A stretch of 64,000 bases of DNA from Amycolatopsis endophytica (GCF_013410405.1 NZ_JACCFK010000002.1:1364001-1428000), one strand, 5' to 3'. Numbered from the stretch's first letter, positions 1-8,700 are shown. Program-made: numbers and translations. Notes: generated from the sequence alone by a model not told the origin.

Positions 1-689
1 CGGCGCCACTCGACGGCGAACTGGCGCGGTCGGTCGCGCGCAGGCTGGACTGCGAGGTGGTGCAGGGCTACGGCATGACCGAGATGTCCCCGGTCTCGCA
101 CGCGGTTCCCGAGGGCACCACCATGGATCCGGCGAGCGTCGGCGTCGCGCTGCCGAACGTCGAATGCCGCCTGGTGGATCCCGCTTCCGGTGCCGACGCC
201 GAACGCGGCGAACTGTGGGTGCGCGGGCCCAACGTGATGAGCGGCTACCTCGACAACCCCGAGGCCACGGCGGCGACCCTCGACGCGGAGGGCTGGCTGC
301 ACACCGGCGATGTCGCGACCGTCACCGCGGACGGGGTGTTCTCGATCGTCGACCGGGTCAAGGAACTGATCAAGTACAAGGGCTACCAGGTGCCGCCCGC
401 CGAGCTGGAGGCGCTGCTGCTCACCCATCCCGGCATCGACGACGCCGCCGTGGTCGGTGTCCTCGACGACGACGGGGAGGAGATCCCGAAGGCGTTCGTG
501 GTCCGGCGGCCCGGTGCCGCGCTCGACGCGGCCGAGGTCATGGACTACGTGGCGGCGCGGATCGCCCCGCACAAGAAGGTCCGCCGTGTCGAATTCCTCG
601 ACGCGATCCCGAAATCGGCGTCCGGGAAGATCCTGCGCACCGTGCTGCGCGCCGCGGAAGGACCGGGGCCGGGTATCGTCGGGTCCTGA
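1..689 (+). CDS. Acyl-CoA synthetase (AMP-forming), C-terminal part
   Basis: The 3' end of an ANL-superfamily acyl-CoA or 4-coumarate-CoA ligase, cut by the window edge; the frame is open from base 3. These enzymes activate a carboxylic acid to an acyl-AMP and then an acyl-CoA. Visible motifs are QGYGMTEMSP (A5-like, adenylate binding), GWLHTGDVA with the conserved Asp, the hinge region DRVKELIKYKGYQV, and the C-terminal PKSASGKILR carrying the catalytic Lys. The whole C-terminal lid domain is present. The TGA stop overlaps the ATG of the following ABC-F gene, so the two are probably cotranscribed. The acyl substrate cannot be told from this part. Confidence 0.93.
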   Translation, partial: APLDGELARSVARRLDCEVVQGYGMTEMSPVSHAVPEGTTMDPASVGVALPNVECRLVDPASGADAERGELWVRGPNVMSGYLDNPEATAATLDAEGWLHTGDVATVTADGVFSIVDRVKELIKYKGYQVPPAELEALLLTHPGIDDAAVVGVLDDDGEEIPKAFVVRRPGAALDAAEVMDYVAARIAPHKKVRRVEFLDAIPKSASGKILRTVLRAAEGPGPGIVGS

Positions 690-2326
690 TGAGCGCCACT
701 CTCGCGGTGAAGGCACTGGCCGCCGGTCACGGTGACCGCACCCTGTTCTCCGGGCTCGATCTGGTGGTCGCGCCGGGCGAGGTGACCGGGCTCGTCGGGG
801 TCAACGGCGCGGGCAAGTCGACCCTGCTGCGGTTGCTCGCCGGCCTGGAGAAGCCGGAGGAGGGGCAGATCCGGCTCGATCCGCCCGCCGCGACGGTCGG
901 GCACCTGCCGCAGGAGCCGGAGCGGCGTCCCGGCGAGACGGTGTACGCGTTCCTGGCTCGCCGCACGGGTGTCGCCGCCGCGCAGGCCGAACTCGACGTG
1001 GCCACCGAAGCGCTCACCGAAGGCGCGCCGGGCGCCGACGACACCTACGCGGCGGGGCTGGAGCGCTGGCTTTCCCTCGGCGGTGCCGACCTGGACGACC
1101 GGGCGGGTGAGGTGGCCGCCGAGGTCGGGTTGACGGTGGACCTGGACCAGCCGATGACCGCGTTGTCCGGCGGGCAGGCCGCGCGTGCCGGGCTGGCGTC
1201 GCTGTTGCTGAGCCGCTACGACGTGTTCCTGCTCGACGAGCCGACCAACGACCTGGACCTGGACGGCCTGGCCCGGCTGGAGAAGTTCGTCACCGGGCTG
1301 CGTGCCGGGACGGTGCTGGTCAGCCACGACCGGGAGTTCCTGGCCCGCACGGTCGACCGGGTCCTCGAACTCGACCTGCCGCAGCGGCAGGTCCGCCTCT
1401 TCGGCGGTGGTTACGAGTCCTATCTGGAGGAACGGGCGGTCGCGCGGCGGCACGAACGCGAGGAGTACGAGCAGTACGCCTCGACGCGGGCGGCACTGGA
1501 GGAGCGAGCCCGCACGCAGCGGGCGTGGATGGAGAAGGGCGTCAAGAACGCCCGCCGGAAGGCGAGCGACAACGACAAGGCGGGCCGCAAGTTCCGCGCC
1601 GAGGCCACCGAGAAGCAGGCGGCGAAGGCCCGCCAGACCGACCGGATGATCGAGCGGATGGAGGTCGTCGAGGAGCCGCGCAAGGAGTGGGAGCTGCGGA
1701 TGGAGATCGCCGCCGCTCCCCGGGCGGGTGCGGTGGTGGCGACGTTGTCCGGCGCGGTCGTGCGGCGCGGCGGGTTCACCCTCGGGCCGGTGACACTGCA
1801 GGTCGACTGGGCGGACCGGATCGCGATCACCGGCGCCAACGGTGCCGGTAAGTCGACACTGCTGGCCGCCCTGCTGGGACGACTGCCGCTGGACGAGGGC
1901 ACCGCGTCGCTGGGGCCGGGCGTGGTCGTCGGCGAGGTGGACCAGGCGCGGCGGCTGTTCCTCGGGGACGATCCGCTCGCGTCGGCGTTCGGGCAGGAGG
2001 TGCCGGAGCTGGCCGACGCGGACGTGCGCACCCTGCTGGCGAAGTTCGGCCTGAAATCCGCCCACGTGCTCCGCCCCGCCGCGACGCTCTCCCCCGGCGA
2101 ACGCACCCGGGCGGCGCTGGCCCTGCTGCAGGCACGCGGAGTGAACCTGCTGGTCCTCGACGAGCCGACCAACCACCTCGACCTCCCGGCGATCGAGCAG
2201 CTGGAGTCCGCGCTGGACCGCTACCCCGGCACCCTGCTCCTGGTGACGCACGACCGCCGCATGCTCGAAGCGGTGCACGTCACCCGCCGGCTCGCAGTGG
2301 CGGCGGGCATGGTCAGGGAGAGCTGA
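689..2326 (+). CDS. ABC-F family ATPase
   Basis: Soluble duplicated ATP-binding cassette protein of 545 aa without membrane segments, the layout of ABC-F proteins that act on ribosomes (translation factors or antibiotic target protection). Domain 1 has Walker A GVNGAGKS, signature LSGGQ and Walker B LLDEPTNDLDL. Domain 2 has GANGAGKS, a signature degenerated to LSPGE, and LVLDEPTNHLDL. The charged helical linker between them (about residues 245-330) is the P-site tRNA-interaction motif region. The ATG start overlaps the previous stop (ATGA), so it lacks its own leader, unlike the second ABC-F gene at 24.9 kb. Resistance function is an inference; a housekeeping role is possible. Confidence 0.93.
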   Translation: MSATLAVKALAAGHGDRTLFSGLDLVVAPGEVTGLVGVNGAGKSTLLRLLAGLEKPEEGQIRLDPPAATVGHLPQEPERRPGETVYAFLARRTGVAAAQAELDVATEALTEGAPGADDTYAAGLERWLSLGGADLDDRAGEVAAEVGLTVDLDQPMTALSGGQAARAGLASLLLSRYDVFLLDEPTNDLDLDGLARLEKFVTGLRAGTVLVSHDREFLARTVDRVLELDLPQRQVRLFGGGYESYLEERAVARRHEREEYEQYASTRAALEERARTQRAWMEKGVKNARRKASDNDKAGRKFRAEATEKQAAKARQTDRMIERMEVVEEPRKEWELRMEIAAAPRAGAVVATLSGAVVRRGGFTLGPVTLQVDWADRIAITGANGAGKSTLLAALLGRLPLDEGTASLGPGVVVGEVDQARRLFLGDDPLASAFGQEVPELADADVRTLLAKFGLKSAHVLRPAATLSPGERTRAALALLQARGVNLLVLDEPTNHLDLPAIEQLESALDRYPGTLLLVTHDRRMLEAVHVTRRLAVAAGMVRES

Positions 2327-2330
2327 GGCA

Positions 2331-2441
2331 TCACCGTTCGCCCCCGAGGACGTCGCAGTTGCGGCTCCGCGGGCCGGGCGCGCAGGTGATTTCGTGGCCC
2401 GCTTCGGCAATCGCGGCGCGCACGTCCACTATGTCGAGCAC
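2331..2441 (-). pseudogene. Short ORF or gene remnant downstream of MFS gene
   Basis: A 36-codon GTG-started frame between the convergent ABC-F and MFS genes. Codon use is mostly G/C-ending and it contains GHEITCAPGPRSRNCDVLGGE. It has no clear ribosome-binding site and no family I recognise. It may be the 3' tail of a lost gene or chance coding-like sequence. Confidence 0.2.
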
Positions 2442-2476
2442 GAGTAGGAGCGACCGCGAACAGCAGGCTCGTCGGA

Positions 2477-3658
2477 TCACACCGTGCAGGTCTCCGCGGC
2501 ACCGGCCACCGGAACGGCGCGGCGGGTCAGGTGGACATCGAGCAGCCAGAGCGCGATCGCGACCACCGCAAGAGCCGCCCCGATCCACGGCACCGCCGGG
2601 TAACCGAGCCCCGCGGTGAGCGCCATTCCGCCCAGCCACGGCCCGGCGCTGATGCCGACGTTGAACGCCGCGGTGTTGCCCGCCACCGCGAGGGTCGGGG
2701 CCGCGGGGGCGATTCCGGCGACGCGTGAGTTGAGCGCGGGATTGGTGGCGAACCCCGCGAAGCCGAGCACCAGCACCAGCACGACGACCGGCGCGACGTG
2801 GTGTGCGGTCAGGGCCAACAGGACCGAGGCCACCACCAGAACGGCGAACCCTGCGCCCAGCACACCACGCGGGTACCGGTCGGCGGCCGTCCCGCCCACG
2901 GCGACCCCCGCGAGCGCGCCCACGCCGTAGGTGAGCAGCACCAGCGGCACCCAGGCCGCAGCAAGACCGGTCGTGTCGACGAGCATCGCCCCGAGGTAGG
3001 AGAACGTGCCCAGCAAAGCCGCCGTCGCGACCGCGGTTTTGGCGTAGGACAACCACAATCGGGGCACGGCCATGCCACGCAGTTCGTCGCGAGCCCGGGG
3101 AGCCGTGGTGGGACGCAGGTCGGGCACCCCCGCGGCGACGGCGACAGCGGCGAGCAACGACAGCGCGGCGACCGTCCAGAACGCACCCCGCCAGCCGAGG
3201 TGCTGCCCGATCCAGGTGCCCGCGGGCAGCCCGAGCACGGTCGCGACGGTCAGCCCGCCCGCGACGACGCTCATCGCCTGTCCCCGCCGCCTCGGCCCGG
3301 CGAGCGCCATCGCCGCGCTTCCGCCCACGGCCCAGAACCCGGCGTAGACGAACGCACCGAGGAACCGCATCGCGAACAGCACCGCGTAACTGCCGGTGAG
3401 CGCGCCGACGACGTGCGCCGCGACGAAGACCGCCAGGAACGCGAGCATCGCACGGCGGCGCGGCCAGCGCAGCGTCGTCACGGCCAGCACCGGCGCACCC
3501 ACCAGCATGCCGAGCGCGAACCCTGAGATGAGCAGGCCCGCTCGCGGGATGGTGACCGACAGGTCCCGCGCCAGCTCGGGCAGCAGCCCGGCAAGCACCA
3601 GCTCGCTCGTGCCCTGGGCGAAGATCCCGGCGCCGATGATCCAGACCGCGGCGGGCAT
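2477..3658 (-). CDS. MFS drug-efflux transporter (DHA1, Cml/Cmx-like)
   Basis: Twelve hydrophobic segments and the opening IFAQGTSELVLAGLLPELA are typical of DHA1 proton antiporters related to chloramphenicol/arabinose exporters. Motif A-like loop is degenerate (RWPRRRAM) and the antiporter motif C appears as GLTVATVLGLPAGTWIG. The ATG at 3658 matches the usual family N-terminus and has GGAG 8 nt upstream; a GTG at 3703 in frame would add 15 residues. It is divergent from a TetR gene and its promoter region carries one of two similar 22-bp palindromes, so TetR-controlled efflux is likely. The drug substrate is unknown. Confidence 0.88.
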   Translation of the reverse strand: MPAAVWIIGAGIFAQGTSELVLAGLLPELARDLSVTIPRAGLLISGFALGMLVGAPVLAVTTLRWPRRRAMLAFLAVFVAAHVVGALTGSYAVLFAMRFLGAFVYAGFWAVGGSAAMALAGPRRRGQAMSVVAGGLTVATVLGLPAGTWIGQHLGWRGAFWTVAALSLLAAVAVAAGVPDLRPTTAPRARDELRGMAVPRLWLSYAKTAVATAALLGTFSYLGAMLVDTTGLAAAWVPLVLLTYGVGALAGVAVGGTAADRYPRGVLGAGFAVLVVASVLLALTAHHVAPVVVLVLVLGFAGFATNPALNSRVAGIAPAAPTLAVAGNTAAFNVGISAGPWLGGMALTAGLGYPAVPWIGAALAVVAIALWLLDVHLTRRAVPVAGAAETCTV

Positions 3659-3713
3659 CCGGGTGCTCCGCTCCGCGATCACCTGTCCTGCCGGTGGTTC
3701 CACGACCCACCCT

Positions 3714-3772
3714 TTCTCTAGCGAGTGTTACAGAATGGGACCGTAGCATATTCTTTAGCGAACGTTCTAGAA
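3714..3772. promoter_or_regulatory. Tandem 22-bp operators between MFS and TetR genes
   Basis: Two related imperfect palindromes occupy 3714-3735 and 3751-3772. Both follow TTCT-Y-TAGCGA-R-Y-GTT-M-Y-AGAA, matching each other at 17 of 22 positions, centres 37 bp apart. The second overlaps a -10-like TAGAAT (3768-3773) that ends 6 nt before the TetR ATG, so the TetR mRNA may be leaderless and autorepressed; the first lies just upstream of the pump gene. Assignment to the adjacent TetR is inferred from position. Confidence 0.75.
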
Positions 3773-3779
3773 TTTCCGG

Positions 3780-4376
3780 ATGGTGACGACGCGACGCGGC
3801 AGGCCGCGGTCCTTCGACCGGAACGCGGCCCTCGACAAGGCCATCCGCCTGTTCTGGCGCGACGGGTACGAAGCCACGTCCGTCCGGGATCTCACCGAGG
3901 AGCTGGGGATCGGCGCTCCGAGCCTCTACAGCGCCTTCGGGGACAAGCAGACCCTGTTCGGCGAGGCGGTCCGCGTCTACCACCGGGAGTACGGCGGGTT
4001 CATCGAGGAAGCCCTCGACGAGGAGCCCACCGCGGAAGCAGCTGTGACGCGGATCTTCACCAGGGCCCCCGGCCGCTACACCCGGCGCGGCCTGCCGAGC
4101 GGCTGCCTGATCGCCAGCGGCGACGCGGGCACCACCGACGAGGGCGCACGCCGGACCCTGTGCGGGATGCGGAAGCGGAACACGGCGCTGATCGCCGACC
4201 GCATCCGCCGCGACGTCACCTCCGGTGTCCTGCCGCCCGGCACCGACCCAGAGGCCCTCGCCGCCCACACGATGGCCGTGCTGAACGGCATCGCGCAGCA
4301 GGCGCGCGACGGTGTGCCCCGGCGCAGGCTCGAGCAGGTCGCCGCGCTGGCGATCAGCGCGTGGCCACGCGCCTGA
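3780..4376 (+). CDS. TetR/AcrR family regulator
   Basis: A 198-aa one-component repressor. The N-terminal helix-turn-helix spans about residues 12-58 (RSFDRNAALDKAIRLFW, TSVRDLTEELGIGAPSLYSAF). The ligand-binding domain is of the common actinobacterial type with GLPSGCLI in the middle. It is divergent from the MFS pump gene with tandem palindromes between them, so repression of the pump and of itself is likely, released by a small molecule that may be a pump substrate. There is no Shine-Dalgarno before the ATG, consistent with leaderless translation. Confidence 0.92.
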   Translation: MVTTRRGRPRSFDRNAALDKAIRLFWRDGYEATSVRDLTEELGIGAPSLYSAFGDKQTLFGEAVRVYHREYGGFIEEALDEEPTAEAAVTRIFTRAPGRYTRRGLPSGCLIASGDAGTTDEGARRTLCGMRKRNTALIADRIRRDVTSGVLPPGTDPEALAAHTMAVLNGIAQQARDGVPRRRLEQVAALAISAWPRA

Positions 4377-4423
4377 AAGCGCGATGAAGCCACGCTGGAA
4401 CCGGCGCCCGGCACGGTGTGGTC

Positions 4424-5617
4424 ATGCAGCAGAACGACCTCACCTCGATGCCCGCGCAACGTCCCGCGGGCTGCCCCTTCGATCCGCCCGCGGAACTCGC
4501 CGGGATCCGCGACCAGCACCCGGTGGCCCGGATGACCTACCCGGACGGGCACCGCGGGTGGCTGGTCACCGGCCACGCCCAGGCCCGCGCGGTGCTGGGC
4601 GATTCCCGGTTCACCTCCCGCTACGAGCGCATGCACTATCCGTTCCCCGGCCTGACCGGAGAGATCCCGCCCGCTCCGCCCGGCGACCTGGCCGGCATGG
4701 ACGCGCCCGAGCACACCCGCTTCCGCAGGCTGCTCGCGGGCAAGTTCACGGTGCGCCGGATGCGGCAGCTGACCGCCCGCACCGAGGAGGTCGCCGCCGA
4801 GCACCTGGACGCCATGGAACGCCGGGGCCCTGACGTGGATCTGGTGGAGGCATTCGCGTTCCCCGTCCCGGCGGTGATGATCTGCGAACTGCTCGGCGTC
4901 CCCTACGCCGACCGCGAGTTCTTCAAGAGCCAGGTCGCGGTGTTGACCGGGCAGGGCGCCGCGCCCGAGGAGCAGTTCGCCGCCTACGCCGCGGTCCAGG
5001 ACTATCTGCGCGACCTCGTGCGGGCCAAGCGCGCCGAGCCGACCGACGACGTCCTCGGTGACCTGACCGGCAGTGATCTCACCGATGAGGAGCTGTCCGG
5101 GGTCGGCACGTTCCTGCTGGGCGCCGGCCTGGACACCACCGCGACCATGCTGGCGCTGGGCACCTTCGCCCTGCTGAGCCACCCCGCGCAGCTCGCCGCG
5201 CTCCGCGACGATCCGGGGCTGGCCGACAGCGCGGTCGAGGAACTGCTGCGCTACCTCACGATCGCCCACACGGCGGTGCGGGCCGCGCTGGAGGACGTCG
5301 AGGTGGACGGCCAGGTGATCAAGGCGGGCGAGTCGGTCGCGGTCGCCCTGCAGGCCGCCAACCGCGACCCGGCCCGCTTCCCCGCCCCGGACGACCTCGA
5401 CGTGCACCGCCGCGCCGCGGGGCAGCTGGCCTTCGGGCACGGCATCCACCAGTGCCTGGGGCAGCAACTGGCCCGTGTCGAGATGCGCGTCGCGTTCCCC
5501 GCGCTCCTCACGCGCTTCCCGACGCTGCGCCTGGCGGTCCCACCGGAGGAGGTGCCCCTGAGGCACGGCACCAGCATCCACGGCGTCCGCTCGCTCCCGG
5601 TCACCTGGGACGTGTGA
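4424..5617 (+). CDS. Cytochrome P450
   Basis: Soluble bacterial class I P450 of 397 aa, an O2- and ferredoxin-dependent monooxygenase. It carries the I-helix LGAGLDTTA (oxygen activation), the ExxR motif EELLR, and the haem-thiolate loop FGHGIHQCLG with the proximal Cys. The opening RPAGCPFDPP and overall pattern resemble CYP105/CYP107-type actinobacterial enzymes, which often hydroxylate natural products or xenobiotics. The ATG at 4424 is preferred over an in-frame GTG six bases upstream. No ferredoxin gene adjoins it; the nearest is at 29.9 kb beside the second P450. Substrate unknown. Confidence 0.95.
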   Translation: MQQNDLTSMPAQRPAGCPFDPPAELAGIRDQHPVARMTYPDGHRGWLVTGHAQARAVLGDSRFTSRYERMHYPFPGLTGEIPPAPPGDLAGMDAPEHTRFRRLLAGKFTVRRMRQLTARTEEVAAEHLDAMERRGPDVDLVEAFAFPVPAVMICELLGVPYADREFFKSQVAVLTGQGAAPEEQFAAYAAVQDYLRDLVRAKRAEPTDDVLGDLTGSDLTDEELSGVGTFLLGAGLDTTATMLALGTFALLSHPAQLAALRDDPGLADSAVEELLRYLTIAHTAVRAALEDVEVDGQVIKAGESVAVALQAANRDPARFPAPDDLDVHRRAAGQLAFGHGIHQCLGQQLARVEMRVAFPALLTRFPTLRLAVPPEEVPLRHGTSIHGVRSLPVTWDV

Positions 5618-5676
5618 GGCGAAGCGATCAGGAATCGAGAAGCGCCGGTGACCTGCGTGGACCTAACGTTCCCGTC

Positions 5677-6294
5677 ATGACCTCAATCGACAGCATCGTC
5701 CTCGAAGTGGCCGACCCGGCCGCCGCCGAACGCTTCTACGCCACCGCCTTCGGGCTGGGCACCCAGCTGCGCTTCCGGGCCTCGCAGGCGCCGACCGACG
5801 GATTCCGCGGGTTCACCCTGTCACTGGTGGTGTCCCAGCCCGGCAACGTCGACGCCCTGGTGGACGCGGCGCTGGCCGGTGGCGCGAAAACGATCAAGCC
5901 CGCCGCGAAGTCGCTGTGGGGCTACGGCGCTACGGTCGAGGCGCCGGACGGGACCGTGTGGACGATCGCGACCTCCAAGAAGAAGGACAGCGGTCCGGCG
6001 AGCAAGGAGTTCGACTCGCTCGTGCTCCTGCTCGGTGTGGAGCACGTGTCCGCGAGCAGGAAGTTCTACGTCGAGCGTGGCCTGAAGACGGGCAAGAGCT
6101 TCGGCAGCTACGTCGAGTTCGAGACCGGGGAGATCAAGCTGGCGCTGAACAAACGCCGCGCGCTCGCCAAGAACGCCGGGGTCTCCCCCGACGGTTCCGG
6201 GTCGCACCGGATCGCGGTCCGCGGCGCGGTCGAGCCCTTCACCGACCCGGACGGCTTCGCCTGGGAGACCACCTCCGCCGCGGCCGTGCGGTGA
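5677..6294 (+). CDS. Glyoxalase/VOC-fold protein (two modules)
   Basis: A 205-aa protein made of two vicinal-oxygen-chelate-like halves: residues 1-95 (MTSIDSIVLEVADPAAAERF...) and about 110-205, the second ending TDPDGFAWET. The family includes glyoxalases, extradiol dioxygenases and drug-binding proteins, but the usual His/Glu metal ligands are not clearly conserved, so this is probably one of the poorly characterised glyoxalase-like proteins. The ATG at 5677 is the first start giving the family N-terminus, following a -10-like TAACGT that would make a leaderless transcript. It stands alone between the P450 and a convergent lipoprotein gene. Confidence 0.85.
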   Translation: MTSIDSIVLEVADPAAAERFYATAFGLGTQLRFRASQAPTDGFRGFTLSLVVSQPGNVDALVDAALAGGAKTIKPAAKSLWGYGATVEAPDGTVWTIATSKKKDSGPASKEFDSLVLLLGVEHVSASRKFYVERGLKTGKSFGSYVEFETGEIKLALNKRRALAKNAGVSPDGSGSHRIAVRGAVEPFTDPDGFAWETTSAAAVR

Positions 6295-6379
6295 TGTGCC
6301 GCTACTACAGCGGCCCGGCCGCGGCGCCCGGCCTCGACGACACCCCGCCCATCGAAGTCGCGGAAGGGGATCGCCGCCC

Positions 6380-6862
6380 TCAGGTGATGGGGCCGGGCTG
6401 GAGTACCAGGGCGGGTTTGCCGTCGACGAGCGTCAGCCCGACCTCGACCGACGGCGAGCCGATGAACCCGAAGCTGGCGTTGCCCAGCCCTGGGCCGACA
6501 GACGACTCCGCGCCACCGCCTCCCGAGTAGGCGACGCTGAAAGACAGGCTGTCCGCGCTGATCGCCGTGACGCGCATCGATCCGTGGTGGAACGTCTTCT
6601 CGTCCAGCGGGATGGTCGTCGGCTTCGTCAGCACGAGGGTGCAGTCGGCGTCGAAGCAGTCCTTCACCTTCGAACTCGGCGGCGCGGGCGGGCGGGGATT
6701 CACACTGCTGCTGGTCGTGGGCGGCGCGGTGGTCGTCGGCGGCGCGGTGGTCGTGGGTGGCGCGGGAGGCGGGGGCGGCGGCTCCTGCGCCACCGGGGCC
6801 TGGCTCCCGCAGCCGGCGAGGAGCAGGGCCAGTGCGGCGAGTACGGGTGCGTGTCGGCTCAT
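6380..6862 (-). CDS. Secreted lipoprotein, Pro/Thr-rich linker
   Basis: 160 aa. A short charged start, a hydrophobic stretch and lipobox LLAGC at about residue 18 mark a lipoprotein signal peptide. A low-complexity linker with repeated PPTTTAPPTTT follows, then a globular domain of about 105 aa containing a Cys pair (DCFDADCTL) likely to form a disulfide. No known enzyme motif is visible. It should be anchored on the outer face of the membrane with the C-terminal domain held in the wall. Function unknown. Confidence 0.8.
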   Translation of the reverse strand: MSRHAPVLAALALLLAGCGSQAPVAQEPPPPPPAPPTTTAPPTTTAPPTTSSSVNPRPPAPPSSKVKDCFDADCTLVLTKPTTIPLDEKTFHHGSMRVTAISADSLSFSVAYSGGGGAESSVGPGLGNASFGFIGSPSVEVGLTLVDGKPALVLQPGPIT

Positions 6863-6925
6863 GCACCAGTTGTCACGGCGGGCACGAACGGGAAACCGCC
6901 GCCTGACCTGTTCCTGCCGCCCCGG

Positions 6926-7285
6926 CTACTCGAGCCAGTCGGTCACGAAGCGGGGGTTCGCGTGGATGTGGACGGCTTCGTAGCCGTCCGGGCCGGTGAT
7001 GAACTTGTGCGGCTCACCGGCCGGGACGACCAGAACCTGGCCGGCCCGGCCGGTGAGCCGGTGCGCGCCGATCGTGAATCCGGCGCTGCCGCGGCGGATG
7101 ACGAACGTCTCCGCGTACGGATGCCGGTGCAGGCGGGGCCCCACTCCGGACCGCGACGTCGATTCGAGGATGATCGACACGCCCGCGCCGCCGGGCAGTT
7201 CCTCGAAGTTCTCCGTCCAGTCCTCGCCACCCGTTCCACCGTCGGCACGCGTGACGACGAGGGCTGCCGCGTCGGAAACGTCCAT
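6926..7285 (-). CDS. Cupin-domain protein
   Basis: 119 aa, one conserved beta-barrel cupin. Motif 1 is GPRLHRHPYAETFVIRRG (two His, one Glu) and motif 2 is the PAGEPHKF segment, giving a normal metal-binding set. Single-domain cupins of this size bind small ligands or act as dioxygenases or isomerases; nothing here decides which. It lies 16 bp downstream of dctA on the same strand, so cotranscription is plausible. Confidence 0.85.
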   Translation of the reverse strand: MDVSDAAALVVTRADGGTGGEDWTENFEELPGGAGVSIILESTSRSGVGPRLHRHPYAETFVIRRGSAGFTIGAHRLTGRAGQVLVVPAGEPHKFITGPDGYEAVHIHANPRFVTDWLE

Positions 7286-7301
7286 TCCGCCGACAGTACT
7301 G

Positions 7302-8642
7302 TCACACCTTCGCCGCGGATACCTCCTCCGGTTCCGGATCGTCCAGGACCGGGTTGGCGTAGTAGGCGTGGAACTTCGCCGCGTCGAAGGACTTCTCCCA
7401 CTTGGCGATGGCCAGCGTCGCCACGGTGTTGCCGACCAGGTTGGTCAGCGAGCGCACCTCCGACATGAACCGGTCGACGCCGATGAGCACGCCGAGACCG
7501 CCGATGGGCAGCACCTTCACCGACTGCAGCGTCGCGCTGAGTTTCACGAAACCCAGCCCGGACACCCCGGCCCCGCCCTTGGAGGTGAACAGCAGCACCA
7601 CCAGCACACCCAGCTGCTGTCCGAGGCTCAGCGGCGTGTCCGTGGCGTGCGAGATGAACAGCACCGACATCGACATGTAGATCGCGGTGCCGTCCATGTT
7701 GAAGCTGTACCCGGCCGGGATCACGAGACCGACCACGGACTTCTCGCACCCGGCCCGCTCCAGCTTCGCCAGCAGCCGCGGCAGCGCCACCTCCGACGAC
7801 GAGGTTCCCAGCACCAGCACCAGTTCGTCGCGGATCAGGCGCAGCACCTTGAAGATCGACAGCCCGCACAGCGCGCAGATGCCGCCCAGCACGACGAGGA
7901 CGAACACCAGCGCCGTCGCGTACACCATCAGCACGAACTCGAACAGGCTCAGCAGTGTCGCGCTGCCGTAGGTGCTCACCGTGTAGCACATCGCCCCGAA
8001 CGCACCGAACGGCGCGAGCCGCATGACGAACCCGAGCATCTTGAAGAACACCTGCTGGCCCTCGGCGACGAGCCGCATCACGGTCGGCACCTTCTCGTTC
8101 AGCAGCAGCGCGGCCACGCCGAACACCAGCGACAGGATCAGGATCTGCAGGATCTCACCCTCGGTGAAGGCGCTGAAGAACGTGTCCGGGATCAGGTCCT
8201 GCAGGAAGTGCACGATCCCGCCGGACTCCTCGGCCGCCTGTTCGTACCCGGCGATCTGGTCGGTCACCTCACCGGAGGCGTGCAGTCCGGCGCCCGGTTC
8301 GAGCACGTTGCCCACCACCAGGCCGATCAGCAGCGCGAGCGTGCTGACGACTTCGAAGTACACGAACGCTTTGAGTACCACCCGCCCCAGCTTGCTGAGG
8401 TTGCTGATCTGCGCGAGCCCCTGCACCACCGTGAAGAAGATGATCGGCCCGATCAGCACCTTGAGGATGGAGATGAAGGCGTCGCCGAGAGGTTTGAGGT
8501 TCGCCCCGAACCCCGGCCACGCCAGTCCGACGACGATGGCCAGCACGATCGCGACCAGGACCTGGACGTAGAGCTGCCGCACCGCCGTCATCAGCCTGCC
8601 CGGCAGCCCGGCGCGTTCCGGAGATGTTCCACGCTCGACCAT
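7302..8642 (-). CDS. dctA: C4-dicarboxylate:cation symporter DctA
   Basis: 446 aa, dicarboxylate/amino acid:cation symporter (SLC1) fold with eight transmembrane helices and two re-entrant loops. Diagnostic segments are the serine-rich GTSSSEVALPRLL (hairpin 1), VVGLVIPAGYSFNMDGTAIY (TM7), the SKGGAGVSG loop (hairpin 2) and IGVDRFMSEVRSLTNLVGN (TM8). The pattern follows bacterial DctA closely, so uptake of succinate, fumarate or malate is the best call; aspartate/glutamate transport is the alternative. A Shine-Dalgarno AAAGGGG lies 6 nt before the ATG, inside a structured leader that may modulate expression. Confidence 0.92.
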   Translation of the reverse strand: MVERGTSPERAGLPGRLMTAVRQLYVQVLVAIVLAIVVGLAWPGFGANLKPLGDAFISILKVLIGPIIFFTVVQGLAQISNLSKLGRVVLKAFVYFEVVSTLALLIGLVVGNVLEPGAGLHASGEVTDQIAGYEQAAEESGGIVHFLQDLIPDTFFSAFTEGEILQILILSLVFGVAALLLNEKVPTVMRLVAEGQQVFFKMLGFVMRLAPFGAFGAMCYTVSTYGSATLLSLFEFVLMVYATALVFVLVVLGGICALCGLSIFKVLRLIRDELVLVLGTSSSEVALPRLLAKLERAGCEKSVVGLVIPAGYSFNMDGTAIYMSMSVLFISHATDTPLSLGQQLGVLVVLLFTSKGGAGVSGLGFVKLSATLQSVKVLPIGGLGVLIGVDRFMSEVRSLTNLVGNTVATLAIAKWEKSFDAAKFHAYYANPVLDDPEPEEVSAAKV

Positions 8643-8648
8643 TGCACC

Positions 8649-8700
8649 CCTTTGTGAACAGTATCGACACCAGCATTGTTAACAATCTGGTCGACAAAGG
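8649..8700 (-). promoter_or_regulatory. dctA leader inverted repeats covering the ribosome-binding site
   Basis: Read on the minus strand, CCTTTG (8695-8700) can pair with CAAAGG (8649-8654), which is part of the dctA Shine-Dalgarno. Within it lies a bulged stem built on the perfect 12-bp palindrome ATTGTTAACAAT (8675-8686) and flanking ACCAG/CTGGT. The DNA could instead be a protein operator, since TTAA-centred palindromes are typical operator shapes. I cannot decide between the two from sequence. Confidence 0.55.

Noticed and set aside
545..2410. 621-codon minus-strand frame across the first ABC-F gene
   Set aside because: Shadow of the ABC-F gene; no recognisable domains and biased to Gln/Arg/Gly/Val as expected from the opposite frame.
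5452..5676. Upstream extension of the glyoxalase-like gene inside the P450
   Set aside because: The extension overlaps the P450 3' end in another frame and lacks family similarity; ATG 5677 is preferred.
6690..6770. Minisatellite-like repeat
   Set aside because: The repeat is a Pro/Thr-rich coding linker of the lipoprotein, in frame and low complexity; not an independent tandem array.
7302..8642. Glutamate/aspartate symporter GltP instead of DctA
   Set aside because: Segments around hairpin 1, TM7 and TM8 follow DctA more closely, though substrate cannot be proved from sequence.
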